A stretch of 64,000 nt of DNA, from the NCBI GenBank assembly GCA_944548615.1, contig OX155965.1:18720201-18784200 (forward strand), written 5' to 3'. The DNA comes from Micropterix aruncella (taxonomy: Eukaryota > Arthropoda > Insecta > Lepidoptera > Micropterigidae). Made by a program: the position numbers and the translations under genes. The notes beneath the pieces are model-generated. The model saw only the letters and a list, made by a program, of their open reading frames with translations, did no database searches and had not been told where the DNA came from. Within the stretch, counting starts at the first letter, position 1. Every line of letters starts with the position of its first letter. Shown here piece after piece: positions 1-11,900 of this stretch.

Positions 1-690
1 CGTTCTCATATTTATTCATAATTATCTAATTGTTTCACAAAATGATATTTCAATATTCTATATTCGAAATTTCAATGCAATCATTGTGCAGTTGTTCTTT
101 TTATGATTGGTGTAGTAGTTTCGTAGTTATAGTACTTTAAGGTCGATGTTGCCGAAAATCCTGCAAAAGAGACAGATGCATCCATGAAAATACCCATTTA
201 CTCCAAGGGTTAAATCGCTTGGTCAACATATCGTTTATTTTTAATTACAAATAATTACTTTCATTATATTGTCTGTGATATTTGTTTTAGGTCAATGCAT
301 CTCAGATACAGCAACCAATTTTAGGTTTTGATCAAGTTATTTGCATGCAGACGGTAACCAGTTAATGGATGTCATGGACTTCGATGAGAGTCATTTTTAA
401 TGCAGATCTAGAAAGATTATTACATTGCTCAAATCAACATGGATATAAATAATCATGCCCGGTCTTGTTTTCTTATTATTAGTACTAAGACTGCAAGAAA
501 AAATGCTACGAAAGAATCCCAATGAATAGCGATGAAAAGAAACTTAGCATAGTTATTTGAACCTACACTGCGTTTCGACAGCAAAATACGCAATGAAAAG
601 GGTTGGTTGAGGCTACAATCGAATGAAGGCTTGTCTCTATATAGTAAGGCTAAGAAAAGAATTCAGCGTATGCAAAATGCTTGTGCGCGT
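1..690. other. No recognised gene
   Basis: AT-rich stretch without a credible reading frame, RNA gene or known repeat. It ends where the left arm of the large inverted-repeat element begins. Confidence 0.4.
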
Positions 691-889
691 TTTTACAAGC
701 TTTTACTTACCTTGCAATGTTTGTCAGTATGTATGTATGTATGTATGTTAGTATGCATGTATGTTAGTTAGTTTAAGGTCAAATCTTGCAAGCTGAATTA
801 GAACCACTTCCTCTTATCCTATGAAATTGAAATTTTACTTGTTGGTTCAGTTCCGATAAAAATACATTTCATGTCGAGCATGACCTTAT

Positions 890-1195
890 TCTAGCCCGTT
901 CTTAATTTCACCATGACATGGCTGCTGCACCCAGGGTTGGCTCCCGGCGAGGGGACTCCTCAACGGTTGACAGTACAGAAACGACATTTTGTTTACGCAA
1001 TCAATTATGATAACCCGTTCTGAGTTTCACCGCGACAGGGCTGCTGCACCCAGGGTTGGCTTCCAACGAGGGGACTCCTTAACGGTCAACAGCACAAACA
1101 CGAAATTATGTATAGCATTCAATTATGATAGCCCGTTCTAAGTTCCACTATGAACCCAGGGTTGGCTCGGGACAGAGCATTTTAGTAAAGTTTGT
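890..1195 (+). repeat. Tandem ~115-bp monomers, left arm
   Basis: About three head-to-tail diverged monomers. Each contains GCCCGTTCT, then GGCTGCTGCACCCAGGGTTGGCT in most copies, then GAGGGGACTCCT, a TCAACGG/TTGACAG segment and an ACGAAAT segment. The last monomer is internally shortened. Confidence 0.75.
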
Positions 1196-1823
1196 TTTAA
1201 AAGATGTGTTTTCACTTTTACTATATACACCCTTCCTCACCAGGGCATCTTCATCTAGCTGCGCGAGCTCGCTACTATTTAGCGACAATCCCTAAACCAA
1301 GACCATTAGTTTAAGGGGTAGCTCGTAATACTATTTAGTTGTTGGAATCGGATGACAACATAATTGCGGTCAACTTCATCGAGGCAATAAAAGCAAGATT
1401 TATGCGCGATGGCATTTCTACTTGTAAATAGTATTTTTGAATAAAAAATTGTTAAGAGTGTAATTGCAATGTTCGTGGTTCTTCGTAGTCTCATCGTGTA
1501 GTCTTTTTTACGCCCCATAGGGAGTAAAGAGGAGTTTCGTGACGTGCGAAAAATAGATTTTTGTTACCCCTCTGTTTTATGTCTTACCTCTCGAAAGTTC
1601 GATTACATCGCCCACAATATAATATGTCTATTGAGCAAGTTCAAGAGTGAAAGGCTTTTGCATGCCTAATCCAATTTTAAATTGGCGGTCGCTGCCACTG
1701 CCGCCGCGCACGAAATTGGAGAATTATTGTGAGAAATTCTACCTCAAATGAAAAAGGAACGGTGCGTCGATAATGCCGAATACGTGACTAGCGCTACGCA
1801 ATCCGCACGTTTTGGCGGCACGG

Positions 1824-1832
1824 TATAAATAG
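1824..1832 (+). promoter_or_regulatory. Candidate TATA box inside the inverted-repeat element
   Basis: TATAAATAG lies in a locally GC-richer stretch between the two arms. A short 38-codon-scale frame starts with ATG at about 1866 and stops soon after, so no product is proposed. It may be an internal promoter of the element. The evidence is only the motif. Confidence 0.25.
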
Positions 1833-2079
1833 AAACAGACAAAAGCCAGCATCGTCGGAGCGGATATGAGAAAACTCGCCTTAGGCCAAAAGAACCATTA
1901 CTGTAAAGTACGAAAGGTGTTCTGGGAGCTTGGAAGCACGCATGCCAGCCAGAACCGCGAAAGTGTACTACGAAGAAATTAAAACCGGCTCAAAGGACCA
2001 AAATTGTTGCGAACGGCGAGCGAGAAGTGGACCGTATAATAAGTTTATAGTAAAAACACATTTTTAAAAACAAGCTTTT

Positions 2080-2321
2080 ATTAAAATGCTCCGTCCCGAG
2101 CCAACCCTGGGTGCAGCAGCCATATCATAGTGGAACTTAGAAGGGGCTATCATAATTGAATGCGTATACAAAATTTCGTGTCTGCTGTTGACGGTTAAGG
2201 AGACCCCAGGTCGGGAGTCAACCCTGGGCGCAGCAGCCATGTCATGGTGAAACTTAGAACGGGCTATCATAATTGAATGCGTATACAAAATTTCGTGTCT
2301 GTGCTGTTGACCGTTGAGGAG
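2080..2321 (-). repeat. Tandem ~115-bp monomers, right arm (inverted)
   Basis: Two monomers in reverse orientation to those at 890-1195. They share AGCCAACCCTGGGTGCAGCAGCC, the stretch ATCATAATTGAATGCGTATA and CGTTGAGGAG. They continue at 2995-3025 after the inserted 673-bp repeat. Confidence 0.75.
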
Positions 2322-2994
2322 GGGGTTAATGGGCCCTTGCTGAGTTGGCCACGAAGACCCATTCTGTTCAGGGTTGGTCACACTCACGTGTCAACACCTA
2401 TCCGACGGCCTCCACGCATGATGTGCGAGCCTGAATAGGACTCTGGCCTTATGGTTAGTTTCCCCTGGGAATCAACCTTCTCGCGCTCCTGGACGGTCTG
2501 CGCACCGTGCGGCATAAGCCAATCGATTGCGCAATCTGACTAACAGTCGGGAGAATCTGGAAGCAGTACTGTTTCCTATAGAGCGGGGGTGGATGCGGAC
2601 CTTACGGCGACTGCTCTTGAAACGACCATCGGCTACCCGATCCTGGATGAACAGCCGGGCAAAGGACGCTGTGGTCCGCGATAGATTCGGTATACACCGT
2701 TTCACCGATTCGTAAGGGAGAGGACCGCGCAAGCGACCTCGAACTCGTAACCAATCGACAGACTGGAGTAATCTGGTCACAATTGGAAGTAAGGGCGTGA
2801 GTGTAAGCCCGCTGGGTAACACTCCTGGCTATCTCGCGGTTAAGGCGTTGGCCTCTTACGGGTTTGTGGCGGAGCTAGACGGTGGACTGTTTTGTCCAAG
2901 TCTTCTGCGCTCACTCCAGGGAGATAGAACGACTAATCGTTAAAACTTCGGTTTGAGTTGACGGGCTCGCCCGCTGTAGTCGACAACCCTAGTT
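2322..2994 (+). mobile_element. ~670-bp GC-rich retroposon-like repeat, copy A (diverged)
   Basis: This is the most diverged of three full-length copies (others at 41435-42100 and 60130-60798). It is flanked by a perfect 17-bp direct repeat (2305-2321 and 2995-3011, starting TGTTGACCG), which reads as a target-site duplication made in a monomer of the inverted-repeat element. Without the insert the monomer is continuous. Length is 673 bp. There is no poly(A) or simple-sequence tail and no terminal inverted repeat. The long frame seen in copies B and C is broken here. Confidence 0.75.
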
Positions 2995-3198
2995 GTTGAC
3001 CGTTGAGGAGTCCCCTCGTCGGAACTACACCAACATTTAAAATGTCAACTTCATAGGATAAGAGGAAGTGGTTCTAATTCTGCTTGAAAGATTTGACCTA
3101 AACAAACATACTGACAAACATTGTAAGGTAAATAAAAGCTTGTAATCATCCTGCTTAACTAGGGATATTGACCGTAATGCGATTTTTGCTCTAGAAAT

Positions 3199-3737
3199 TT
3201 TGCGAATTCTATTGCAATAAGAGCTCGGCAATATCCTACGAGGAAGTACAGCGGCAAACCATTATTACCTCCAACCGATCATACCACGTATGGCCAAGTT
3301 ACAGGCGACTGGTCTCTACATAAGACAAACTTTTTAATAAATTGCCTGATAAATTAGCGATTAAAAACTCGATATTTCAAGAGATCCATCCGGGTGTAAC
3401 TGGTTAAAATTAGCACGTATGCGTATAACATGTATGCGACATTTTAAAATACTCTAGAAGCTCTTTGCGAATTCTATTGCAATAAGAGCTCGGTAAAATC
3501 CTACGAGAAGTACATTGGCGTTACACCAGAAATAAAACCCATTACCTCCTCCAAACGATCATACCACGTACGGCCAAGTTACATGCGACTAGTCTCTACA
3601 TAGGGATTTTTTAATAATAAATTGCCTGATAAATTTGCGATTAGAAACATTGATAGTTTCAAGCGATCCATCCGGGCGTATCTGCTTAAATTGAACATGT
3701 ATGCGAATAACGACATTTTAAAATACTTTGAAAACAG
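3199..3737. repeat. Tandem duplication, two ~265-bp units
   Basis: Both units begin TTTGCGAATTCTATTGCAAT (3199 and 3464), share AAATTGCCTGATAAATT and GATCCATCCGGG, and end at ACATTTTAAAATACT. The units differ by scattered substitutions and small indels, so the duplication is old. No coding potential was seen. Confidence 0.85.
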
Positions 3738-4687
3738 CATCGTACCTACCAATGTAATTTAATGTACTACCTTCTATTGTCAATTGTTATATTATAGTCT
3801 TTCTTTTGTTAGTTCGAATATTTTTTGGGTAATTTACTGTTTATGATCACTTGTTTAATAGAATAACTAGTTTGATTCATTTAAATTACGTGGTCATTCC
3901 TAAACAATTGTAATGGTTATAATGGAAATAAATACTCTATCGCTTTCTCGTTCTTTGATAAATATTTATTGTAGTTATTGCACTTTGTATAAGCTCGCAT
4001 TACAGCACGTGAATCACTTGATTATATAGTTCAAGTTCATCTGATGCGCCTGACGAACATTGTGCAATGATCTGAAACAGCTTCTATTGTGTTCGTATAC
4101 GTCATTACAAATACGACCTATAATTATTTACAAGCATTATGTGCGTATTATAGGTAGAATTCGTCTCGGTTGATAATTTCAGCTGACATTGACGAGTTGC
4201 CATGCCATTAAGTACGGCATTCTCAATGACAACACTAACTGAACTAATGACACACTCACCTCGTAAAATAATAATAAAAATAACTATGAGCGATCGCGGC
4301 TGATTTTGGTGCGATGACTACGGCAAGCAGTGATGCAAAAATACGACAGGCGCCGCCAGAAGTAATGAATGAATGGGTCACCTAGCGACCGATACGATGC
4401 CCACGCCCATACGAGCTGTGATCTCGTGACATCACACCAATCACGCTGATTATGTCTTAACTTACTTCGGCGTCCGGCGGTTGCATGGACTTGTAAATTA
4501 AATGGGTGGACTTCTACTTATCAAAATATATAACTAAAACAGTTTATTATGACTCGAAACGGCTCGACACACACTCACGTCGGAAGCATCTTGATTGCGA
4601 TTTGCGAATTTCTTCAGTTCATAAGATGCTTATTCCATGGTAACTTTAATTCTTTCAAATTACTAGATGTTATAGCGAAGAGTTTTA
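3738..4687. other. No gene recognised
   Basis: AT-rich non-coding sequence. Both strands were read and no frame with protein family character was found. A short minus-strand AATAAA-type signal near 3960 has no associated gene. Confidence 0.35.
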
Positions 4688-4925
4688 GACGTTTTACACG
4701 TTCAATCTGGCATCAGTTTCAGTCCGCGGCCTTGATCATGAACTGACTGATAGAAATTATCCAAATGTTTGAAAATCCATCAGTTCAGTCCATCAGTCAA
4801 CGCGATAAACGATCAGTTTCCCGTCAGAACATCCGACTGTATGCTGTATGATGTATGATGACCATCAGTCAGTTTATGATCAAGGTCGCGGACTGAATTG
4901 ATGCCAGATTGAACGTGTAACACCG
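4688..4925. mobile_element. MITE with ~55-60-bp terminal inverted repeats
   Basis: The left end reads TTACACGTTCAATCTGGCAT and the right end is its reverse complement with few mismatches. The similarity continues inward through CAGTCCGCGGCCTTGATCAT. The 238-bp element has a central region rich in CAGTC motifs and no open frame. The superfamily is not assigned. Confidence 0.75.
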
Positions 4926-5853
4926 TCGTAGAGTGGTGTCAGCTGTCAATTTTGAAGATGCAATTCATTATACGCCATATCTTACAGGTTTGATGTTGCA
5001 AGGTTGTATCTCTTAAAGTCTAAATACTATCTTTAATATAGATTATAGGACACTAATATAGAAATCAGACGAGAAAAAACTGATGCAAGAGTGAATCAGA
5101 GTCACCAAGGACTAAATAAGGCGAAAAATAAAGCCAACGCATCAACAACGTTATAATCAAAGTAAACCATTGTCATCTCTGTTCACTTCGGCAACTTAGA
5201 TATTGATGATAGCTATGATGATAGAGATTCAATTTTAACGAAAACGAATTAAATAAATATAATAGATTATCGCAAGTGCAATTATTTTCAGTATGATGGT
5301 TCCGTCAGCGCCACAAATCACGAGAAGCAAACCAATGAAACATGGCGTTAAAAATTTCGCATGACATTAAAGCAGCGGTAAATTTCAAAACTACTCGCGG
5401 CCCCGCATCGCCAATAATAAAACGTGAAGTTCCCATGAAAACAGCGGCAAATACCACAAAACAAAAGAAGTAGACCCAAAGACAGACAATGCACGTTCAA
5501 GATGACATTTATCACGAAAACACGTATTTTGGAGTATGGCTTTCGTTATTATAATGAATGCCTTTGAAAGACAAGAGACAAGATAAGAAGCGGATTTGAC
5601 CCGATTGTAAGGCTTCGTCAGTTGACCTACTTTGTAAATTTGAAAGAGGGGACGCTAATGACGGAGACTTTGGTGTTATATTAGGTGGAACACGAGGGTA
5701 GCCTGAAATCAAGACAGTGGCTGTTTTACATGAATATTTCTTGTTTTGAGTTACCTATATCGATCTACTTATAGATACGAAATGTACATCTACAGTAGGC
5801 GGCTGCGTAGCATTTCGACCAAACATTTTTTACTTCTTTTCCTTATGATATAC
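4926..5853. other. No gene recognised
   Basis: Non-coding AT-rich sequence. The 66-residue minus-strand frame near 5512-5712 has no recognisable family features. Confidence 0.35.
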
Positions 5854-5857
5854 TTAA

Positions 5858-6154
5858 CCGCCCTCCTTTTGGTTTATTATTTAAAAAGTGGGTAAAAAAT
5901 CGTTGGTTTTTTTCATTACATTTCTTAATAACAATACTTGTTTAAAATATACCAGATATTTTTTTTTACACAATAGACCTATTTATTACCTTTTTTGTAT
6001 TTAGAATAGTAGGAATAATTTGACGTATCACGTACGCTTTGCGAGTTTTTGTTTTTGTTTTTGTACTCTTAGCGTGATAAGGCTTGTTGCTTTCGGGCGA
6101 GAATATGGCGGGCGTATTAGATATTAGGCGGGCGTATTCGTATAGGTAGGGCGG
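5858..6154. mobile_element. piggyBac-type MITE (TTAA-flanked), copy 1
   Basis: It is flanked on both sides by TTAA (5854-5857 and 6155-6158), with termini CCGCCCTCC and GTAGGGCGG forming a short inverted repeat. It matches a second copy at 21037-21338 over most of its length, for example in ACAATAGACC, TTTTGTATTTAGA and ATAGGTAGGGCGGTTAA. The TTAA target and C-rich ends fit non-autonomous piggyBac relatives. No transposase is encoded. Confidence 0.8.
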
Positions 6155-6158
6155 TTAA

Positions 6159-6639
6159 AGCCGTGTACACATCTACATCAGAGCATCTATTGCGAACTAT
6201 CTGCGCGCATCTTTTACTTCCGTTTACCGAGAGCTTGCATTTTACTCTGGACGTTAACATACGGCCACATGAGTAAACAAACGGAACCTGTGATACGGCC
6301 CTTTACCACAGGAGTAATTTGTTTACGCATGTGCCTTTACTCTGGAGTCCGATTTCAACATGAAGTCTGATCTGAAGCTCTCGCTAATAACTCTAAGGGA
6401 TATTTTTCAACGTTTTTTTTTTAAACACCCATATTTAGGCTCCCATATTAATTAATTGTAATAAATATTCTTTGATTAGTATTAAATTTTCAAGGTTTGG
6501 ATATATTGCATGTATCATTAAATACTCGGTCGAAAAAGATAAAAAAACACGATTCACAGCTTTTGGTATAATTAGTATTTCTTCATCGGTTGTAAATATT
6601 GTGATGATTATTCTGTTAAATATTGTAATATATCTTCTT
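6159..6639. other. No gene recognised
   Basis: AT-rich sequence between a MITE and a LINE fragment. No supported feature. Confidence 0.35.
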
Positions 6640-6846
6640 CTTCTTAAAGTGCCATCTATCGGAGGTGGAGGTCATTATGGCCACTCGGGCCCATGATGTT
6701 GCGGAGCGGACCAACTCGGTGGTGCTTGAGTTGAACCATTCAACGAGGTTTTGTTGCCAGTGGGTTCTTCTTCGGCCAGGTCTTCGGCGGACTTTTATCT
6801 TTCCTTGCAGGATTAATTGGAGAAGGTGGTATTTGTTACCACGCAT
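6640..6846 (-). pseudogene. C-terminal fragment of a LINE reverse transcriptase ORF
   Basis: The minus-strand translation contains LLQLILQGKI, then PGRRRTHWQQNLVEWF, then TTELVRSATSWARVAIM, ending at a stop. This pattern is the extreme C-terminus of endonuclease/reverse-transcriptase ORFs of lepidopteran LINEs (RTE/jockey-like), downstream of the RT domain. Nothing of the catalytic RT is present. It is a dead 3' piece, and the family call rests on recognised similarity rather than a search. Confidence 0.6.
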
Positions 6847-8520
6847 ATTACAGTATAAATATATAATTGTTAAATATATTACAGTATAAATGTATTATTA
6901 TGTAGGTATATTATACCTATTAATATTACGTATACTTTTATAAATTGATAATTTGGCTTTGTTATCCCTTTCCTCGAAATGTACCTTATTACGTAAAAAC
7001 TGTATGTTTTCTTCACATTTTTCCCTTACGCTGTAACAATATGTCGTTAAATTGTGAAAACTTTTAATTGGCTTTAATATAGCATAATATGTAGTAATAA
7101 TTAGTTGAAAGGCTGTTAGTATTCTAAAAAATAAAAAATAAAATGAAAATATTGTCAATCCGTTCAATTTCAGATTCTATTTTCGCACTCGTATGGAACA
7201 TTTTACTACGAACAATGGTCGAGACTCAACGCTCCATACACCATGCAAGCCTTTAGTGTGGATTCGAAAAACCAAGCTCGAAGCAAATGCTGGTGTGCTG
7301 TAGTGTGAGCAGATCGTGCGAGTTTAGACTTACAGACTATGGAAAATTGCTGCAGCCTTTGTTGCATTAGTGTTGCCTGATGTCCAATGTCCGGTTTTCT
7401 TTATGTCTGTCCGGTCAAGAATGTCGTGGTAAAACGGACAATAATAATTCGTATAATATAATTCGTATAATAATATCGGGCCGACAACCGACAAGTAGGA
7501 TTCTTAATGACGTGCAATTTTTTTAGCAATGAAGCATCACTAATTTTTTTGAAAATCGTGCAGTATGTGTGTAGTATTTTTATATCTAATGCTTTTATTG
7601 GACGAATCTTTAGCGTCATAAAAAATGTATGGACAGACGAAAGAAACTTGTCACGCAGTAAACACTTTAAAAGTGAATTGTGAGTTTTATTTAATATAAA
7701 AGGTGGTTGCGTTGAATTCAAAGATGCCACCTCAGGCAATAAACGTTTTTTAAAAGCAGTGGCATCGAATGCTAAATATATATTTTTTTAATTATCTTGA
7801 AATTTAGCAGTAGAGGCTATTTAGTGGGAAATAAGTTAAAACTTCAAGCTTTAATATAACACAGTAAATTTATCAATTAATAAAAACAAAACAAACGTGT
7901 CCCGTTTTCTTTACAAGATATCTTGGCAACTCTATGTATATGTGATGTTCTTAACGAGATAGGTGCGTACAGTATTATTGCCGTAAAACATTTTGTACCT
8001 CTATTACAAAGAGTATCGCTTTCATTTACTGAACTGCGGTTTGCGGTATCGAGACATTTACATCCTCCTTGCGATCATTTTCGCATATTTAAGTAAAACA
8101 TTCGTCAGCGATGTATATTTAGGTACTCTACATCCGTCTGCACGGTAGCATGCTTCACGGTAGTCAAAACATGGCGTTGGAAATGCCGTATTACTGGCGC
8201 CTTAGAGTCGCAAGCTTGTTCGATAAAGCTTGTTCGATAACTCGAGGGAAGCATTCTGAGTCATCCGACGTCGGCATTAATGCGGGTGAAGCCTGCGCCG
8301 GTTGATATTTCGAGTCTATTTCTTTTTATTTATTAATGTATTTATTCTTCGGGGAACATACAGCGCTTCGTTAATTATTACGAATAATCTTAGTATAATG
8401 CTTGACTGACCGAATAATTGTTTCCTACAGTAGTGTCTTACAGTAATTACAGTATAGATACGATAAATAATCAAAATTTAATTCAATTAAATTACTATCC
8501 AGCTACATTTCACATCTACA
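6847..8520. other. No gene recognised
   Basis: AT-rich sequence. The 89- and 112-residue minus-strand frames at 6898-7167 and 7401-7739 have low complexity and no family motif, so neither is called. Confidence 0.35.
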
Positions 8521-8780
8521 TATCGCACCTGCGATCAAATACAGTAATAACTTGAATAATTCTAATGATGGTGTTTCTTTATAAAAAATATCGCCATTTC
8601 TCATTTTACACTCCCAAAAATCACAACTGTTACTTCACTAGTACCATTGACGAATTAGTGAAATAACAGTTATATCCTTTTTTAGGAGTGTAAAATGAGA
8701 AATGGCGATATTTTTTATAAAGAAAAACCATAACTGGAATTTTTCAAGTTATTACTCTATTTGATCGGAGGTGCGATATG
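8521..8780. mobile_element. Palindromic MITE with ~95-bp arms
   Basis: The left arm starts TATCGCACCT and runs to ATTTTACACTCC. The right arm (about 8685-8780) is its reverse complement with few changes, and the two share TATAAAAAATATCGCCATTT. A loop of about 70 bp separates them. The whole unit could fold into a long hairpin. No ORF. Confidence 0.8.
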
Positions 8781-8925
8781 GTTGATTGTAAGATATCGCT
8801 ATAGTGATTAATCCGCCATTTGTGCATAAATCGTTTTTTAAAATCAGTGTAATCTTCACTATATAATGTTGTATATTTTTAGCACAATGAAGTTATTCAA
8901 TTCTATTCTATTGCATTTTATTCGC
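8781..8925 (+). mobile_element. LINE 3' tail fragment
   Basis: Contains TTGTAAGATATCGCTAT, CCGCCATTTGTGCATAAAT, AGCACAATGAAGTTATT and a degenerate TTCTATTCTA tail. The same order occurs inverted at 49318-49465, where the tail is a clean run of TAGAA units. A shared 3' end with a pentanucleotide tail is typical of a non-LTR retrotransposon 3' UTR. The parent family is not identified. Confidence 0.6.
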
Positions 8926-11900
8926 AAATTCGATAATTGTAAACAAGAATAATAGGGGAAGGATAGGAAAGTAGAGGGATGGGATATATGTATTTATATT
9001 ATAGTTTATTGTTTTGTTTCGACGATCGGATTGTTTTCAAAGTCTACATATTATAGGTATGTATATTATACCAATTTCGTAGTCGTCTCGAGTGAGCTAT
9101 GAACAGCAGAGTGATTTTATAGCTTTAGAGTTCTCTATTGGCTTAGCTTTCGCGCTGATTCAGCAAAGTATAACTGGTGACCAATTTTATAACTTCTTCT
9201 TCGTATCGAAATGACGTCACTGCGCTCCTCTAAAGCCAATGAAATCGAACGAGCGAAACGTCAAATGAAATTTATGAATGAGTTTTTACCTGCGCCCCGT
9301 AGTCGTTTTCGTGCGATTTCGTAACTTTTATTCCAAACGTCCTTCGCGATTTCGTCAGTTTCGCTTCGCAAACTTTTCGGCGCCTTGAACAGTTTCTTTA
9401 ATTTTATGAACCGTCAGTTAAACGGCACACGGGGGTTAATTTAGCTTGCGGATTACACATAAAATTATGTAAAAAATATGTACTTCTTAGAGTGTTGTTT
9501 GTGTACCAATTCTTCTTCTTCTTCCTATATACTGTCCCATTTACATGGGGTCGGCCTTCCTTGTCCTTCTCCACTGAATACGATCTTGTGCTGTGTCGGC
9601 GTCGAGTTGAGCTTCTCTCAGTTGTGTAATTTCTTGGACAAGGAATAAAAAGTGGCTATAGTGTTTTACGGCGGGTTGCCACCTGCCGCCAAGACACTAA
9701 TCCAATCTTAGGAATAGTCCTATGAGCGCTGCCGTTGAACTTCATGGGTCTCTTCCGCCACCGACTCTATTGCACAGCCGTGCCTGACGGTACAACTCCA
9801 ACATGACCTAGACACCCCAATATGTGGGGTTAGCTCCCTGTTGGGGGGAGGGGATGGGTGTTCGCCGTTCCAATGGACTCCATTTCCGCCTTTGCAGCCA
9901 TTAAGGTCTTCTATATTAATATATTAATTATTCCAGATAATAAATCTTCGATAAAATAAAGCTGACAAGACGGTTTCAAATTATGTTGTGTACCAATTAT
10001 TCTAAATAAATAAATAAATCAATAAATAATGAAATCGGCACTTGCATGCGGTCGTCAAACGGTACATAATAGTTTTGAGCGTAGCTTTTTCTGAATATTT
10101 TATAATATCTGCGTCAGAAAGACCAACTTGCTTTCGGACGAGTTATTTTAGTGCTGCCACGCACGGTTTTGTCTAAGTAATCTATAAAGATTTCCACTAT
10201 CTCACCCGCACGCACCTCATTTAATAGAGTGGTGGCTCAGCAGGTACACAGCGTGAAAACGGATCGTTTTACTTTTGTTTACTGGGGCGACGTCGCGCTG
10301 ATCGATCGCCAGGGCGTTCAACCCTCGGCTTATGCACGAGGCGGTCGTCGGCATACAAATTAATATAGCTCTTTTACAGGAATAAAACTACTCTGTAAGG
10401 CCTGTATTTTCTGTAATAAAATTCTTGCACGCAAAGGCGATTCCATGCACTTTAATGACTAGCGCATTGAGGTTATTTCTTCTTTCTGTCGCATAATTAA
10501 TGGATTTTTCGGCTTGTCACAAACGGGCTTATCAATTTTTGACCATAAATAACAAGCGCTCGCCGCACCTTACAGCGATTACGATTACTTAAGGCGACTA
10601 CCTCTCTCAAACAGTGAAAAACGGACATTTTGCAATCAAATTTACGTGACTCCCGCGAACATTTAAATAATAATAAAAATATGAGTCTTGTAGGATTTTT
10701 TTCAATATTTTGTTCTACGATGTCGAATTTTAATGTTTTGATTTTTTTCTTAATAAAAATAAATAAAATCTGAAGTCATCTCTTTTTTGTAAATAGCATT
10801 TTTCTTGGAATCTATAAGGGTTAGCAACTTGAAACTATCTTGGTAATGAGTACGAAGTAAATGTTCAAAATGTAACATTGCTTTATTTTTAATTATTTTA
10901 CTTTTTCCATTACAATCTTCCAAAAAACCAAAAAAATATTTTTTTGTCAATCGCCATTTTAGTAGAATGGTAAGCTGCACAAGCAAAAATAGTCCTTCCG
11001 TGTATCGCGCCCCGCTCGACATTCCCTTGGCAAGTCCAGTCCGTGCGAGGCCGCACACCTCGCCGGTATTGCTTTAGGAGCTACGTCGCTTTTTTTTACA
11101 ATCTAACGCGATCTATTTCAAGATATTATTTTGCAAAAAGGTGCTAACTTGGAATCGATCACAAAACATGGGGAAGAAATATTCATTAGCATCCAATAAT
11201 GCATTAAAATTTATATTTGGGCTGACAGAATCAAAACGATAAGTTTCAATGTAGCAAATTTTAATAATGTCAATCGATCGACGCGGCGCATCTAGTCAGG
11301 CGACAGCAGAGTGGCGACAGGCGGCAGGGCTTCTCAAGTAGCAACCCAGCATGAAAATTCCAGCGATGTCTTTTAATTTAGTGGTATAAAACCCGTTTTT
11401 TTATATTTTTAGCACAAAGAGGGCTCGAATGGTTGACCGTACATAAATTAACTGCAACGATATACATTAAGATGCCACGGTAATTAAATTTCTTTAGGAT
11501 TTCTATTACCTTTACCTGCGTGTTTATTCTATATTTTTTATAGCAAATGCATAAAATGTAGGGCCTTGAACTATACATTAATGCAGTATAGGTGCTTACA
11601 TTTTTTAGCACGCCGAGTCCTTTCTGAAACACTCCAATGTATGTTTAGCGTTTTTCATGGTATCGGTGTTATGATTTTCAATATTTTTTCGATTTTTCCC
11701 AAACTGACGATATTGTTTTGCAGTTACGTGACTAACTGTGGCAGATATTGTTTTTTTTAATTAGTTACACAGTTATTCATGTAACTGCAAAAAAATACGT
11801 TAATGGCCAAACAAATAGGAGGTTGATGTGCTCTGCTTCCCTATAATATATATCAAGAATAAATTTTACAAGGCGACAGTAGCGAATGGTTAAAATTACG

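Larger units (their letters stand above)
691..3147. mobile_element. Large inverted-repeat (foldback-like) element with tandem monomers in its arms
   Basis: The left arm (about 691-1226) and right arm (about 2046-3147) are inverted copies. Reading inward, each arm has a unique-looking end (ACAAGCTTTTA, then TTACCTTGCAATGT), a segment containing GAACCACTTCCTCTTATC, then two or three monomers of about 115 bp that share CCCAGGGTTGGCT and TCAACGG. The arms converge on a GGGACAGAGCATTTTA-type sequence. The right arm is longer only because a 673-bp repeat is inserted at 2322-2994. The centre (1227-2045) has no recognisable transposase. A partial copy of the outer segment lies at 62806-63020, so the family is dispersed. 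Long arms with internal tandem repeats resemble foldback-type DNA elements. The superfamily is unknown and no clear flanking duplication was found. Confidence 0.65.

Noticed and set aside
2472..2822. 116-residue frame in copy A of the 670-bp repeat as a host gene
   Set aside because: It corresponds to a shifted and broken version of the frame in copies B and C and is part of the repeat.
10750..11058. 102-residue minus-strand frame as a later exon of the THAP gene
   Set aside because: It lacks the CS-x-HF segment expected to complete the finger and no matching acceptor phase could be argued.
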